A DNA stretch of 64,000 bases from Paenibacillus piscarius (GCF_022234545.1 NZ_JAIEUI010000001.1:294899-358898), one strand, 5' to 3'. Shown: positions 35,361-44,085, counted from the first letter of the stretch. Notes: generated by a model from the letters alone, not told the origin. Made by a program: numbers and translations.

Positions 35361-36626
35361 ATGGAGAGCATAAGTGACAAGCTGGAGCGTTATGTGAGTG
35401 AGTACTTGAAGCTGTGGGACATGTATGGCGTGATTCAAGTGATCCGAAAAGGAGAGGTATTGCTGGAGAAGGCTTGCGGTTATGCGAGTCTGGAGTTTGG
35501 AATTGAAAATACGCTGGCGTCACGCTTCTCGCTCGCCTCTATGTCGAAGCAGTTTACGGCCTTCGCCGTCATGCTGCTGCATGACAAGGGGCTGCTGGAT
35601 GTTGACCAGCCCGCGCAGCGGTATCTTCCAGAAGAGCTGAAGATTGACGAGTCTATCACCGTCCACCATTTGCTGTCGCACACCTCGGGCTTATATAACT
35701 TTTATAACTTTGAGAACGATTTCTTTGGCGGCGATTACCGGCTAGATTATTCCCGCACAAGGTTCTTCCGGCAATATATTAACAAGAAGCCTGTTCAGCC
35801 GGCGGGCACGGCGTACGATTACAATAACTCCAATTACAACCTGCTGGCCTGGATCATTGAGCATGTCTCGGGGGAGACGTTCGGGGAGTTCCTGCATCAT
35901 CATCTCTTCCTGCCCCTTGGGATGAACAGCACCACGGTAGATGACGGCTGTGCGGTGATTAAGAACAGGTCCAGCAATTATATCAAAGACTTTGCAGAAA
36001 CCGTCAAATGCCCCTACTACAACGAGAAGTTTAGCATCGGAGCAGCAGGTATTGTATCGGACTGTGCGGATTTGTACAAATGGTATACTTGTCTGCGCGA
36101 CCGGAAGCTGCTGTCCCCAGCGGGCTATGAACGATTCTTCCAGGAGAACGAGAACAGCTATTGCTACGGTCTGGAGCATCACTCCTTGTACGGGCAAGAC
36201 CGGTATTCCCATGGGGGCGATCAACTGGGGATTTGTACGTATATGCAGAATTTTTTCGCGGAGGATCTGTGCATTATCATTCTCTCGAACAACGAAGCAA
36301 TCAATCAGTATAGACTCGGCAAGGCCCTCGCGGATATTCTGCATCAAGTGGAGGTGGAGCCTCCGGCCCGGCATCCTGAGCTACAGCTTAGTGAAGACTG
36401 CTTAAGAAACTATTGCGGAACCTATCTCGAACATAAAATCCAGCTTGAGCTGATCGGCGGGAAGCTGTATTTCACCCGGTTCACCGGCAATGTACATATA
36501 GAGCTATATCCCGTAGGCGATGGAGAATTTGTCCAGCGTTACTATGACCAGCGCCATCCCTATAAGATCACTGAGAATGCGCAGGGAGAGAAGGTTTTTT
36601 TCGGATATCCCCGCTTGGCCCCTTGA
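35361..36626 (+). CDS. Serine hydrolase, beta-lactamase class C/PBP fold
   Basis: About 421 residues from ATG 35361 (AGGGGGAG upstream); a 16-residue extension would start inside the promoter. The active-site S-x-x-K is Ser60-Met-Ser-Lys63, and the second motif is in AYDYNNSNYNLLAW near 150. HLLSHTSGLYNFY is typical of the family. The third motif is probably HGGDQLG near 300. No signal peptide is seen, so it is probably cytoplasmic. The C-terminal ~100 residues form an extra domain (NYCGTYLEHK, found in such esterases and peptidases). Substrate unknown; not evidence of beta-lactam resistance. Confidence 0.82.
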   Translation: MESISDKLERYVSEYLKLWDMYGVIQVIRKGEVLLEKACGYASLEFGIENTLASRFSLASMSKQFTAFAVMLLHDKGLLDVDQPAQRYLPEELKIDESITVHHLLSHTSGLYNFYNFENDFFGGDYRLDYSRTRFFRQYINKKPVQPAGTAYDYNNSNYNLLAWIIEHVSGETFGEFLHHHLFLPLGMNSTTVDDGCAVIKNRSSNYIKDFAETVKCPYYNEKFSIGAAGIVSDCADLYKWYTCLRDRKLLSPAGYERFFQENENSYCYGLEHHSLYGQDRYSHGGDQLGICTYMQNFFAEDLCIIILSNNEAINQYRLGKALADILHQVEVEPPARHPELQLSEDCLRNYCGTYLEHKIQLELIGGKLYFTRFTGNVHIELYPVGDGEFVQRYYDQRHPYKITENAQGEKVFFGYPRLAP

Positions 36627-36737
36627 AGTTGCCGCTGCGTCAAGTGATAGGATAAGATTGAAAGAGATTAAGACTCCTTGCTTAAAGGGGAGCATTGGGA
36701 TTATGTGTATACAGTATGAAGGCTGGAGGTACATACA

Positions 36738-37226
36738 ATGAAAAATTCAGCGGTTACTTTAAGCAAAGCGACAGTTGAGGATGCGGCAGTTATCCATGCG
36801 ATGCAGCATGCGGCTTTTTTGCCGCTTTTGGAGAAATATCAGGATTATGAGACCAATCCGGCTAATGAAACGATGGAGAGACTCTTAGAACGGATGAATC
36901 AGGAATTTGTGGATTACTATATCATCCGAAACGCCGGTAATGCGGTGGGCAGCATCAGAGTCAAGAAGACAGATGAGCATCATTACTGGCTTAGCCAATT
37001 ATGTGTAGTTCCGCAATCTCAAGGCCAAGGCATCGCCCAACAGGCCTTCGCTCTGATTGAAGAGATCTATGCGGATGCGAAAACGTGGGGGCTGGCGACC
37101 GTCGTGCAGGAGGAGCGTAACTGCTATTTGTATGAGAAGCTGGGCTACAGAAGGACGAATGAAACCCGGGAAATCAATGATAAGATGACCTTGTGCTTTT
37201 ATGAGAAGCGGGGAGGAACGTTATGA
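36738..37226 (+). CDS. GNAT family N-acetyltransferase
   Basis: About 162 residues. The acetyl-CoA loop is in LCVVPQSQGQGIAQQAFALIEE near residue 95 (R/Q-x-x-G-x-A pattern), followed by ATVVQEERNCYLYEKLGYRRTNE. GNAT enzymes acetylate amines, but the substrate cannot be read. The upstream gap of 111 bases contains GGAGG at 36723-36727. The next gene overlaps by four bases (ATGA). Confidence 0.85.
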   Translation: MKNSAVTLSKATVEDAAVIHAMQHAAFLPLLEKYQDYETNPANETMERLLERMNQEFVDYYIIRNAGNAVGSIRVKKTDEHHYWLSQLCVVPQSQGQGIAQQAFALIEEIYADAKTWGLATVVQEERNCYLYEKLGYRRTNETREINDKMTLCFYEKRGGTL

Positions 37227-37798
37227 AACGGCTATCACTAGGACATCCAGCGGTTGACTATGATGATAATTTAACCGAGATTGATGAGCAGATCTGCGCT
37301 CTTGTTAGGCAGCGAAAAGACGTTTCCCATAACAAGCAGACTTTTCCTACGGAAGAGCTTGTGGCTAAATGGTCTGCCCGTTACGGGCTGTATGAGGAGT
37401 ATATCAAATCTCTGTTTATGATCATGATGGACGATGAGCACTTCAAGCCGATGGTTGAACCCGCAGGCTTCATACGGCATATACAGATCCTGCAAGCGAT
37501 CGAACAAGGTGACTATCTCTTTAGCCTAAACTCCATGAAGCAGTACAGCAATGCGAGCGTCATTGTGATCAACATCGATTGGGAGGGGCCGGAGGATCAG
37601 CATTTTGATCACGAGAAGATGATCCACGTGAAGCTTTCTATAGGTGAAGATTATGACTGCCGGATGATCAATGGGTCAAGCAATTCGGACCATGCTGCTT
37701 ATAGATTTGTTGTATCGCCCCCGTTGCCTGATGATCTGACTGGAATAGAGCTCAGGTTCACAAAAAATTGGGGTGTTATCCACCGGAACTGCAGATGA
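37223..37798 (+). CDS. Hypothetical protein translated with the GNAT gene
   Basis: About 191 residues, not recognised. The first 90 residues are helical and charged (NLTEIDEQICALVRQRKDV), with a faint chorismate-mutase-like look, and the rest predicts beta strands (ASVIVINIDWEGPED, HVKLSIGEDYDCRMI). No signal peptide or membrane helix. Its ATG overlaps the acetyltransferase stop by four bases, so the two are made together and may act on the same substrate. Confidence 0.65.
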   Translation: MKRLSLGHPAVDYDDNLTEIDEQICALVRQRKDVSHNKQTFPTEELVAKWSARYGLYEEYIKSLFMIMMDDEHFKPMVEPAGFIRHIQILQAIEQGDYLFSLNSMKQYSNASVIVINIDWEGPEDQHFDHEKMIHVKLSIGEDYDCRMINGSSNSDHAAYRFVVSPPLPDDLTGIELRFTKNWGVIHRNCR

Positions 37799-37840
37799 TG
37801 ACATTGTGTTTAAACTTTAGGTACTTGCAAGTACATTTCA

Positions 37841-37862
37841 AGCCTCTTCAGCAGAAGGGGCT
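37841..37862 (+). terminator. Hairpin after the hypothetical gene
   Basis: AGCCTCTTC, a short AGCA loop and GAAGGGGCT pair with one T/G mismatch, followed by ATTTCATTT. A weak intrinsic terminator. Confidence 0.55.
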
Positions 37863-37893
37863 ATTTCATTTAAAACCTGCAGGTATCAAACGC

Positions 37894-37922
37894 TTGACAA
37901 CAGGAGATAGAGGAGGTAAAGT
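37894..37922 (+). promoter_or_regulatory. Promoter of the ring-cleavage dioxygenase operon
   Basis: TTGACA, 17 bases and TAAAGT (37917-37922). Two palindromic boxes follow directly. A second -10-like TATAAT lies at 37982-37987 but lacks a good -35. Confidence 0.5.
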
Positions 37923-37934
37923 ATGAATATAAAA

Positions 37935-37983
37935 TATCTTAATTTAAAGATAATATTTAAACGAATATCTTAAAGTAAAGATA
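37935..37983. promoter_or_regulatory. Twin MhqR-like operator boxes
   Basis: TATCTTAATTTAAAGATA (37935-37952) and TATCTTAAAGTAAAGATA (37966-37983) both have the form TATCTT-N6-AAGATA and start 31 bases apart, three helical turns. B. subtilis MhqR, a quinone-sensing MarR repressor, binds a very similar box (TATCT...AGATA) ahead of genes of the same families as those downstream here. Confidence 0.65.
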
Positions 37984-38038
37984 TAATTATTAACATTAAT
38001 CAATCGTTATGCCAAATTTATTGTAGGAGGAATTTCAA

Positions 38039-38977
38039 ATGAACAAACAAACCGCAGGAATTCATCATATCACCGCTATAGTCGGGCATCCGCAGGAAAA
38101 TATGGATTTTTATGCAGGGGTGCTGGGGCTGCGGCTGGTGAAGAAAACAGTGAATTTCGATGATCCGGGAACATATCATTTCTATTTCGGCAACCAAGGC
38201 GGGAAGCCGGGCACGATCATTACGTTCTTCCCTTGGGCAGGGGCCTATCAGGGGAAGATTGGCGGGGGACAGGTTGGCGTTACCTCGTATGTGATTCCTG
38301 TAGGCGCAATGGACTTCTGGAGAGAGCGGCTGACGAAGTTCAAGGTTGCGTACACGGAGATGGAGCGGTTCGGGGAGCAGTACCTCGAATTCGATGATCC
38401 TCACGGCCTGCACCTGGAGCTGGTAGAACGGGAGGCCGGTGAGCGGAATGAATGGACCTTCGGCGGGGTGACCCCGGAGGTGGCCATCAAGGGCTTCGGC
38501 GGTGCAACGCTGCTGTCCACGCAGCCTGAACAAACCGCAGAGCTGTTGGAGAAGGTGATGGGCCTTAACTATGTTGGCCAGGAAGGCGATGTTGCCCGCT
38601 ACCAATCGTTCGCGGATCTGGGCAACGTGGTTGAACTGAAGCTAACGGCTGTGCCGCGCGGGGAGATGGGAGTTGGCACTGTACATCATATCGCCTGGAG
38701 AGCGAAGGATGATCAGGATCAGCTTGAATGGCAGGAGTTTGTGCATGATAATGGATATGGAGTGACACCGGTGCAGGACCGGAATTACTTCAACGCGGTT
38801 TACTTCAGAGAGCATGGGGAGATTCTGTTCGAGATTGCCACTGATCCTCCAGGCTTCGCCCATGATGAGACGCCGGAGACGATGGGCAGCAGCCTGATGC
38901 TGCCGGAGCAATATGAGCCGCACAGAGCGCAGCTCGAACAAGTCCTGATTCCAGTGACGGTAAGAGAGCTTGACTAA
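38039..38977 (+). CDS. Ring-cleaving dioxygenase, VOC family (MhqA/MhqO-like)
   Basis: About 312 residues with two vicinal-oxygen-chelate modules (1-145 and 155-300). Metal ligands are suggested by His in GIHHITAIVGH near the start, His in GTVHHIAWRAKDD near 216 and Glu in EHGEILFEIATDPPGF near 270. In Bacillus these enzymes protect against quinones and catechols. A GGAGG site precedes the ATG. It is the first gene of an operon with a flavoprotein and behind two MhqR-like boxes. Confidence 0.85.
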   Translation: MNKQTAGIHHITAIVGHPQENMDFYAGVLGLRLVKKTVNFDDPGTYHFYFGNQGGKPGTIITFFPWAGAYQGKIGGGQVGVTSYVIPVGAMDFWRERLTKFKVAYTEMERFGEQYLEFDDPHGLHLELVEREAGERNEWTFGGVTPEVAIKGFGGATLLSTQPEQTAELLEKVMGLNYVGQEGDVARYQSFADLGNVVELKLTAVPRGEMGVGTVHHIAWRAKDDQDQLEWQEFVHDNGYGVTPVQDRNYFNAVYFREHGEILFEIATDPPGFAHDETPETMGSSLMLPEQYEPHRAQLEQVLIPVTVRELD

Positions 38978-39007
38978 TTTGCTTTGAACCAAAGAGGAGG
39001 CACGCCC

Positions 39008-39601
39008 ATGATTGCCATAGATCCGCTGCAGGGCACCGAACGGGATAATTATAAGCTGCTAATCGGGAGCATAATTCCGCGGCCTATTGCGTTTGTAACC
39101 ACATTGTCGGATGAAGAGGTCTTGAATGGCGCGCCGTTCAGCTACTTCAATATTGTCTCCTCCAATCCGCCGCTGATCTCTGTCGCTATTCAACATGCTG
39201 CGGGTAAGTCTAAGGATACTGCACGTAATATTAAGCAGACGAAGGAGTTCGTCATTCACATTGTGGATGAGCAGAATGTCGGACAGGTGAATAGGACCGC
39301 AGCGCCTTTGCCGCCGGATCAGAGTGAAGTAACATTAGCCGGACTGACGCCGGTAGACAGCTTGCGGATTGCGGTTCCAGGCGTTCAGGAGGCGAAGGTG
39401 CGGATGGAATGTGTGCTGGAGCAATGCGTAGAGCTGCCGAATACGGATCTGATTATCGGCCGGATTGTACAGTTTCATCTCGATGAAGCGATTTACAATG
39501 CGGGACGCATTGATCCGGTGAAGCTGGGGGCGGTCAGCCGGCTGGCCGGGAATAGCTATGCGGGGATCGGGGAGATTTTTGAGATTGAGCGGCCGGTGTA
39601 A
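39008..39601 (+). CDS. Flavin reductase-like domain protein
   Basis: About 197 residues from ATG 39008, behind AGAGGAGG. The FMN-binding flavin reductase-like pattern is clear (LLIGSIIPRPIAFVTTLSDEEVLNGAPFSYFNIVSSNPPLIS). The usual role is transfer of electrons from NAD(P)H to flavin for a partner oxygenase. Only 30 bases separate it from the dioxygenase, so both probably belong to the quinone response. It is followed by a hairpin. Confidence 0.82.
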   Translation: MIAIDPLQGTERDNYKLLIGSIIPRPIAFVTTLSDEEVLNGAPFSYFNIVSSNPPLISVAIQHAAGKSKDTARNIKQTKEFVIHIVDEQNVGQVNRTAAPLPPDQSEVTLAGLTPVDSLRIAVPGVQEAKVRMECVLEQCVELPNTDLIIGRIVQFHLDEAIYNAGRIDPVKLGAVSRLAGNSYAGIGEIFEIERPV

Positions 39602-39637
39602 CAGGAGGCAGCTCAGGCATATTCTATACCACAACAA

Positions 39638-39661
39638 AACCCTGGCGGAAGCGCCAGGGTT
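39638..39661 (+). terminator. Hairpin after the flavin reductase gene
   Basis: AACCCTGGCG, a four-base loop and CGCCAGGGTT pair perfectly. It is followed by a weak T-tract (ATCTATG). Confidence 0.65.
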
Positions 39662-39724
39662 ATCTATGTAAGAAATAAAGATTGCATCCCTCATGGAGAT
39701 ATGTTAATGTTAATAAACTATCGG

Positions 39725-39743
39725 CCATTTTAACGTTAAATGG
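39725..39743. promoter_or_regulatory. 19-base palindrome upstream of helD
   Basis: CCATTTTAACGTTAAATGG is a near-perfect dyad (extended by GG..TC on the outside), about 108 bases before the helD start, in an AT-rich stretch that probably holds its promoter. The binding protein is unknown. Confidence 0.5.
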
Positions 39744-39850
39744 TCAGCGTTATAACATCTTATTTATATATTAAGTATAGCAAAGGGACAGCCGGTTTGT
39801 CAACCCGCCAGTTTGGAACAATTTCATCAGCACAAAGGAGTGTTCAGAGG

Positions 39851-42274
39851 ATGGAGAAGGCAAAGGTCTGGGACCAGGAGCAAGAGCGGCTGGAGCAGGT
39901 GAAGGAGAAGCTGAAGGCAGGGATCGCCAAGCTGGAGCCGGAGGTCGGGCAGTTGAACGAGCAGGCAAGGGACATCCGCCGCAGGTTCTGGGAAGAGGTC
40001 ACGGTCGATACGAACTCGCAGGAGGACTTCGAGGAGAGCTTCTTCACCATCACTCAGCAGGAAGCGGTTTTGTCAGAACGGGAACGCAGTCATGCGCGCA
40101 AGCTACGGCAATGGAAGAGTATGCAGCGGCTGCTGCCGTCCCCTTATTTCGGGCGGATTGATTTCCTGGAGGAGGGACAGCAGGCGGTTGAGCAGGTATA
40201 TATCGGAGTCTCCTCCTTCGCGGAGGAGGACGGCTTGAGCTTCCTCATCTATGACTGGCGTACTCCGATTGCCAGCCTATATTACGATTATCCGCCTGGC
40301 CAGGCGGCCTTCGAGACGCCGGGAGGGGAGATTGCCGGAACGATGGAGCTGAAGCGCCAGTACCAGATCCGCGGCGGCCAGCTTCAGCATCTGTTCGATT
40401 CAAGTGTGACGATCGGCGATGAATTATTGCAGCAGGTGCTCGGCAAGGGCGCTGATTCACAGATGCGCAGCATTGTCGCTACGATTCAGGCGGAGCAGAA
40501 TGCCATTATCCGCAACGATAACAGCCGGATGCTCATCGTACAAGGAGCGGCGGGCAGCGGCAAAACCTCGGCAGCGCTCCAGCGCGTCGCCTATCTGCTG
40601 TACAAACACCGGGGACGGCTTACGGCGGACCAGATTGTACTCTTTTCGCCTAATCCGATGTTCAACAGCTATGTGTCAACCGTTCTTCCTGAGCTGGGTG
40701 AAGAGAACATGCAGCAGACGACCTTCCAGGAATATCTGGAGCAGTGGCTCGGGCAGGAATTCCAGGTTGAAGATCCGTTCGATCAGATGGAGGTTGTGCT
40801 GGCGGATCGGCAGGACGAAGGATATGAACCGCGCCTGGTGGCGATGGCATACAAAGCTTCGGGAGCCTTTCTCCGCGCGCTTCAAGGCTATGCGCAGTGG
40901 CTGAAGGGAGAGGGGATGTTATTCAATGACATCTGCTTCCGGGACCGGGTGTTAATCTCCGGGGAGCAGATCAGAGAGAGGCTCTATAGCTATGATCCGT
41001 CCATCCGTCTGCCGAACCGGATAGCGCTGGTGCAGAAATGGCTGCTCACCGAGCTGGCGGGACTCCAGAAGGAGGAGCAGGGGGCAGCTTGGGTTGAGGA
41101 AGAAATGAATTACCTGGATAATGAGCAATACGCCGAAGTCCATGGTAAGCTGCACAGAGACAAGGGTGTGTTCGACTTTGCCGAGAAATATCTGCGCCTG
41201 CAGGAGCAATTGGTGCATAAGCGGGAGCTGGATGAAGGGGACTTCGATTATGCTGAACGGGAGGAGGAGCTGCTCAGCGAGATGATCGTGAAGGAGCAGT
41301 TCAAGCCGCTGAGACAGGGGATTAAGCGGTTCACTTTTATTGATATGGCCGGGATTTACCGTCAATTGTTCAGCAATGAAGCGGCTTACCGGGAGATGAC
41401 TGGAGAGGCGGCGGTGCCGGAGCATTGGCCGGAGATTTGTGCACAGACCCGGGCGAAGCTTGACGGCAAGGCGCTGTATTATGAGGACGCGACCCCGTAT
41501 CTGTATCTCAAAGAGCTGATCGAAGGCACCCGGACGAATACGCAGGTGCGGCATGTTTTCGTGGATGAAGGCCAGGATTATTCGATGTTCCAGTACGAGT
41601 TCCTCAAAAAGCTGTTCCCCCGCGCCCGCATGACCGTGCTGGGAGACTTCGGGCAGGCCATCTTCACCCAGGCGACGAATCTGTATGGCAACGGCTCACC
41701 GCTGCTGCACTTATACGGGGAAGAGGAGACCCGCCAGTTCCTGCTGGTCCGCAGCTACCGCTCGACCTATGAGATTGTAGAGTTCACGAAGCGGCTGCTG
41801 CCCGGGGGCGAGACGATTGTGCCTTTTGAGCGTAGAGGCCGGAGGCCGGTCCTGGCTAAGCTTGCGGACGATCAGCGGAAGGCGGAACGCATTATGAAAG
41901 ACCTGGCGGAGCTGCGGGCGGAAGGCTATAATTCCATCGCAGTGATTACGAAGACGGCTGCCGGGAGTAGGGAGGCATATGAACGCTTGAGCGCTATGGG
42001 CGGGGCTGAAAAGTTGCGGCTGGTTACGAAGGATACGCCAACGTTTAACCAAGGCATACAGGTGATTCCGGCGTATCTGGCCAAAGGCGTAGAGTTCGAC
42101 GCCGTCCTGATCTATGATGCTTCCCCGCAGGCGTACCGGAGGGAGAGCGAGCGGAAGCTTTTTTATACGGCGTGTACCCGGGCTATGCACCGGCTGCAAT
42201 TGTATACGGCAGGGGAGTGGACACCGTTTGTGAGTGTGGTGGAGCGGGAGCTGTGTGAGTGGGTGGAGGAATGA
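39851..42274 (+). CDS. helD: HelD-type RNA polymerase recycling helicase
   Basis: About 807 residues from ATG 39851, preceded by AAAGGAG; a longer frame would run through AT-rich non-coding sequence. The N-terminus is a long charged coiled coil (residues about 5-110), the arm that enters RNA polymerase in HelD. The UvrD-like motor follows, with Walker A QGAAGSGKTSAAL near 230, helicase motif II VFVDEGQDYS near 570 and a C-terminal motif (FYTACTRAMHRL) near 780. HelD removes stalled polymerase from DNA, and some relatives give rifampicin tolerance. It precedes a UDG-like gene. Confidence 0.88.
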   Translation: MEKAKVWDQEQERLEQVKEKLKAGIAKLEPEVGQLNEQARDIRRRFWEEVTVDTNSQEDFEESFFTITQQEAVLSERERSHARKLRQWKSMQRLLPSPYFGRIDFLEEGQQAVEQVYIGVSSFAEEDGLSFLIYDWRTPIASLYYDYPPGQAAFETPGGEIAGTMELKRQYQIRGGQLQHLFDSSVTIGDELLQQVLGKGADSQMRSIVATIQAEQNAIIRNDNSRMLIVQGAAGSGKTSAALQRVAYLLYKHRGRLTADQIVLFSPNPMFNSYVSTVLPELGEENMQQTTFQEYLEQWLGQEFQVEDPFDQMEVVLADRQDEGYEPRLVAMAYKASGAFLRALQGYAQWLKGEGMLFNDICFRDRVLISGEQIRERLYSYDPSIRLPNRIALVQKWLLTELAGLQKEEQGAAWVEEEMNYLDNEQYAEVHGKLHRDKGVFDFAEKYLRLQEQLVHKRELDEGDFDYAEREEELLSEMIVKEQFKPLRQGIKRFTFIDMAGIYRQLFSNEAAYREMTGEAAVPEHWPEICAQTRAKLDGKALYYEDATPYLYLKELIEGTRTNTQVRHVFVDEGQDYSMFQYEFLKKLFPRARMTVLGDFGQAIFTQATNLYGNGSPLLHLYGEEETRQFLLVRSYRSTYEIVEFTKRLLPGGETIVPFERRGRRPVLAKLADDQRKAERIMKDLAELRAEGYNSIAVITKTAAGSREAYERLSAMGGAEKLRLVTKDTPTFNQGIQVIPAYLAKGVEFDAVLIYDASPQAYRRESERKLFYTACTRAMHRLQLYTAGEWTPFVSVVERELCEWVEE

Positions 42275-42312
42275 GTGTGTGGAGCTGAGGATGTTCTGGA
42301 TAAGGTGCTGGT

Positions 42313-43053
42313 ATGTTGATTTCTGATTACTTGAGCAAGTATAGAGAGGCAATTCTGGCACTCCCTCCGGATGCCCTTCAGTTCAGGGACAAGGTTCTGA
42401 CCAGCAATCTGCTAATGACCCGAAGCGGTGACCAAGAGATGTTCTACGCACCTCATAATGAGGTGGTTAATCCTGCGGCGAAGGTGGTCATTATCGGGAT
42501 TACACCCGGATGGACCCAGATGAGGATCGCACTGGAGGCTGCGCGCAAGGGGCTTCAGGCAGGGCTGACTGATGAGGCGGTATGCAAGTTGGCCAAAGAA
42601 GCGGCAGGCTTCGCAGGAACGATGAGGGTCAATCTGATTGACATGCTGGATAAGCTCGAACTGCATAATTATCTGGGGATAGGAACCTGCGCGGACCTGT
42701 TCGGGGAGTGCCGTGCACTGCTGAACACGACCTCGTTGCTGCGGTTTCCGGTGTTTAGCGGGGGAAGGAATTATAACGGGAGTCATCCTGATCTGCCCGC
42801 TCATCCTTTTCTGGATCAGACAGCCCTAAGCCTGCTGCATGCGGAACTGAGTGTCATGAACCGGCCGCTGCTGATCCCTCTTGGCAACAAAGTGGAACAG
42901 GTGCTTCAGCCGCTGGCGGCGGACGGATTACTGGATGGGGAACGCTGTCTGTGGGGCTTCCCTCATCCTTCCGGTGCTAACGGGCACAGACTGGTTCAAT
43001 TTGCCCGGCATAAGGAGAGGATGCGGAAGCAGATACAGGCGCTTGGCGGGTAG
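42313..43053 (+). CDS. Uracil-DNA glycosylase superfamily-like protein
   Basis: About 246 residues, not a standard UDG. Two elements resemble the family: GITPGWTQM near 62-70 (motif A style G-x-x-P-G) and GFPHPSGANGHR near 216-227 (motif B style H-P-S-x-x-N). They are in the expected order and spacing, at the start and the end of the fold. The middle (NLIDMLDKLELHNYLGIG) has no recognised signature and no Cys cluster. It starts 38 bases after helD with only a weak ribosome site. A DNA-repair role is a hypothesis. Confidence 0.5.
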   Translation: MLISDYLSKYREAILALPPDALQFRDKVLTSNLLMTRSGDQEMFYAPHNEVVNPAAKVVIIGITPGWTQMRIALEAARKGLQAGLTDEAVCKLAKEAAGFAGTMRVNLIDMLDKLELHNYLGIGTCADLFGECRALLNTTSLLRFPVFSGGRNYNGSHPDLPAHPFLDQTALSLLHAELSVMNRPLLIPLGNKVEQVLQPLAADGLLDGERCLWGFPHPSGANGHRLVQFARHKERMRKQIQALGG

Positions 43054-43056
43054 CTG

Positions 43057-43107
43057 TTGACATTGCTTAATAGTTACACTAAACTGTAACCAATACAGTT
43101 AACTGTA
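43057..43107 (+). promoter_or_regulatory. MerR promoter with overlapping palindromes
   Basis: TTGACA (43057-43062), 17 bases and TAAACT (43080-43085). The dyad GTTACA-N6-TGTAAC (43073-43090) covers the -10, and a second one, TACAGTTAACTGTA, lies at 43094-43107. Both share GTTA/TAAC half-sites and would suit autorepression by the MerR protein made from this promoter. Confidence 0.6.
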
Positions 43108-43135
43108 ACTATTATTTGCATGGAAGGAGAGTCCT

Positions 43136-43555
43136 ATGAATACCTACACCGCGAAGCAAGTGGCTGAGATTCTGCAGCGTGAAGATCCGCAGATGAACCT
43201 GCGGACGGTCAGATATTACACACAGATCGGGATGCTGCCGCCGCTGGAGCTGGCCGGGAACCGAAGGGTCTATACCGACAACCATCTGCACCATCTGCGC
43301 GCGGTTCTGGTCTTGTCCAAGAGCGGGGAGACGCTGGCCTCGGCCCAGGAGAAGTTAGCAGGGCTGCCGCTGGAAGAAGTGATAAAGATCGGGGAGCATC
43401 TGCGAATGTACCAGTCGGGGCAGCTTCTGCACAATGAGACGCATGCGGTCAGCGAGGATGTGGTACTCTCAGTAAGTCCCAGAATTTCCCCGGCACTGAA
43501 AGAGAAAATGATCGCAACTGTCACCCGGTTGCTTCAAGAGGAGGGGCAGAAATGA
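43136..43555 (+). CDS. MerR family transcriptional regulator
   Basis: About 139 residues. The MerR winged HTH is at 1-70 (YTAKQVAEILQREDPQMNLRTVRYYTQIGMLPPLELAGNRRVYTDNHLHHLRAV), followed by a short coiled-coil dimer helix and a C-terminal tail without Cys residues. Metal sensing is therefore unlikely. It has GGAAGGAGA upstream and overlaps the next gene by four bases. Palindromes around its promoter suggest autoregulation. Confidence 0.85.
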   Translation: MNTYTAKQVAEILQREDPQMNLRTVRYYTQIGMLPPLELAGNRRVYTDNHLHHLRAVLVLSKSGETLASAQEKLAGLPLEEVIKIGEHLRMYQSGQLLHNETHAVSEDVVLSVSPRISPALKEKMIATVTRLLQEEGQK

Positions 43556-44085
43556 TTCAGATCCACTTAGCGAAATCTGCACTGGAGCACGAAGAGGGAA
43601 TCAATGTGCTCTGGATTCAGCTTGCTCCTCTGCCGCAAGCCCGGAAGACCTGTGTGCAGCTTTATTTGCCTCCAGGTATTCACCGTGCGCGTAATCTGAA
43701 CGATATGGAGGAGGATAGCAGCGGCATTCTATCCATTCCTGAGCCGCAGGCTGCGGCCGATCTGTTCATTGAAATCTTCACGCGTGAGCCTATTGTCTGT
43801 GGAATGTACAGCATAACCATTGAAGTCACTTACACGGATGAAGCCGGGGCAGCCACGAGCGTAAAGCGAGGAATTCCCCTTAAGGTCGTGGCTGATGATG
43901 AGGCGGCTGAGCTTGTGGCTGACCCGGAGGTGGTGCGCCGGGTGAAAGAGCTGCAACGGCGTGCGGACACCTTCACCCCGGACCCATACATCGAATATCC
44001 GCCCGCGAAGCTGATCCGGCTGGACGCCAGCCAGATGTCAGAGTGGGAGAAGAAGTACCGTGTGGACGGGGCTATTGAATTGTAA
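43552..44085 (+). CDS. Hypothetical protein paired with MerR
   Basis: About 177 residues, not recognised. Residues 1-115 read as beta strands with an Ig-like rhythm (INVLWIQLAPLP, CVQLYLPPGIHRARN, MYSITIEVTYTDEAG), followed by a charged helix (DPEVVRRVKELQRRADTF). No signal peptide or membrane helix. Its ATG overlaps the MerR stop by four bases. Such tight coupling suggests a partner or sensor that acts with the regulator, but no function is known. Confidence 0.6.
   Translation: MIQIHLAKSALEHEEGINVLWIQLAPLPQARKTCVQLYLPPGIHRARNLNDMEEDSSGILSIPEPQAAADLFIEIFTREPIVCGMYSITIEVTYTDEAGAATSVKRGIPLKVVADDEAAELVADPEVVRRVKELQRRADTFTPDPYIEYPPAKLIRLDASQMSEWEKKYRVDGAIEL

Noticed and set aside
35361..36626. 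Beta-lactam resistance gene
   Set aside because: The fold is shared by many esterases and peptidases; no signal peptide is seen and the gene is not close enough to a known beta-lactamase by motif to claim this.
37923..37973. 16-codon reading frame behind a strong GGAGG (possible leader peptide)
   Set aside because: The predicted transcription start (about 37929) lies after its start codon, and the sequence is accounted for by the promoter and MhqR-like boxes.
39740..39850. 37-residue extension of HelD
   Set aside because: The stretch is AT-rich, covers a palindrome and likely promoter, and has no ribosome site.
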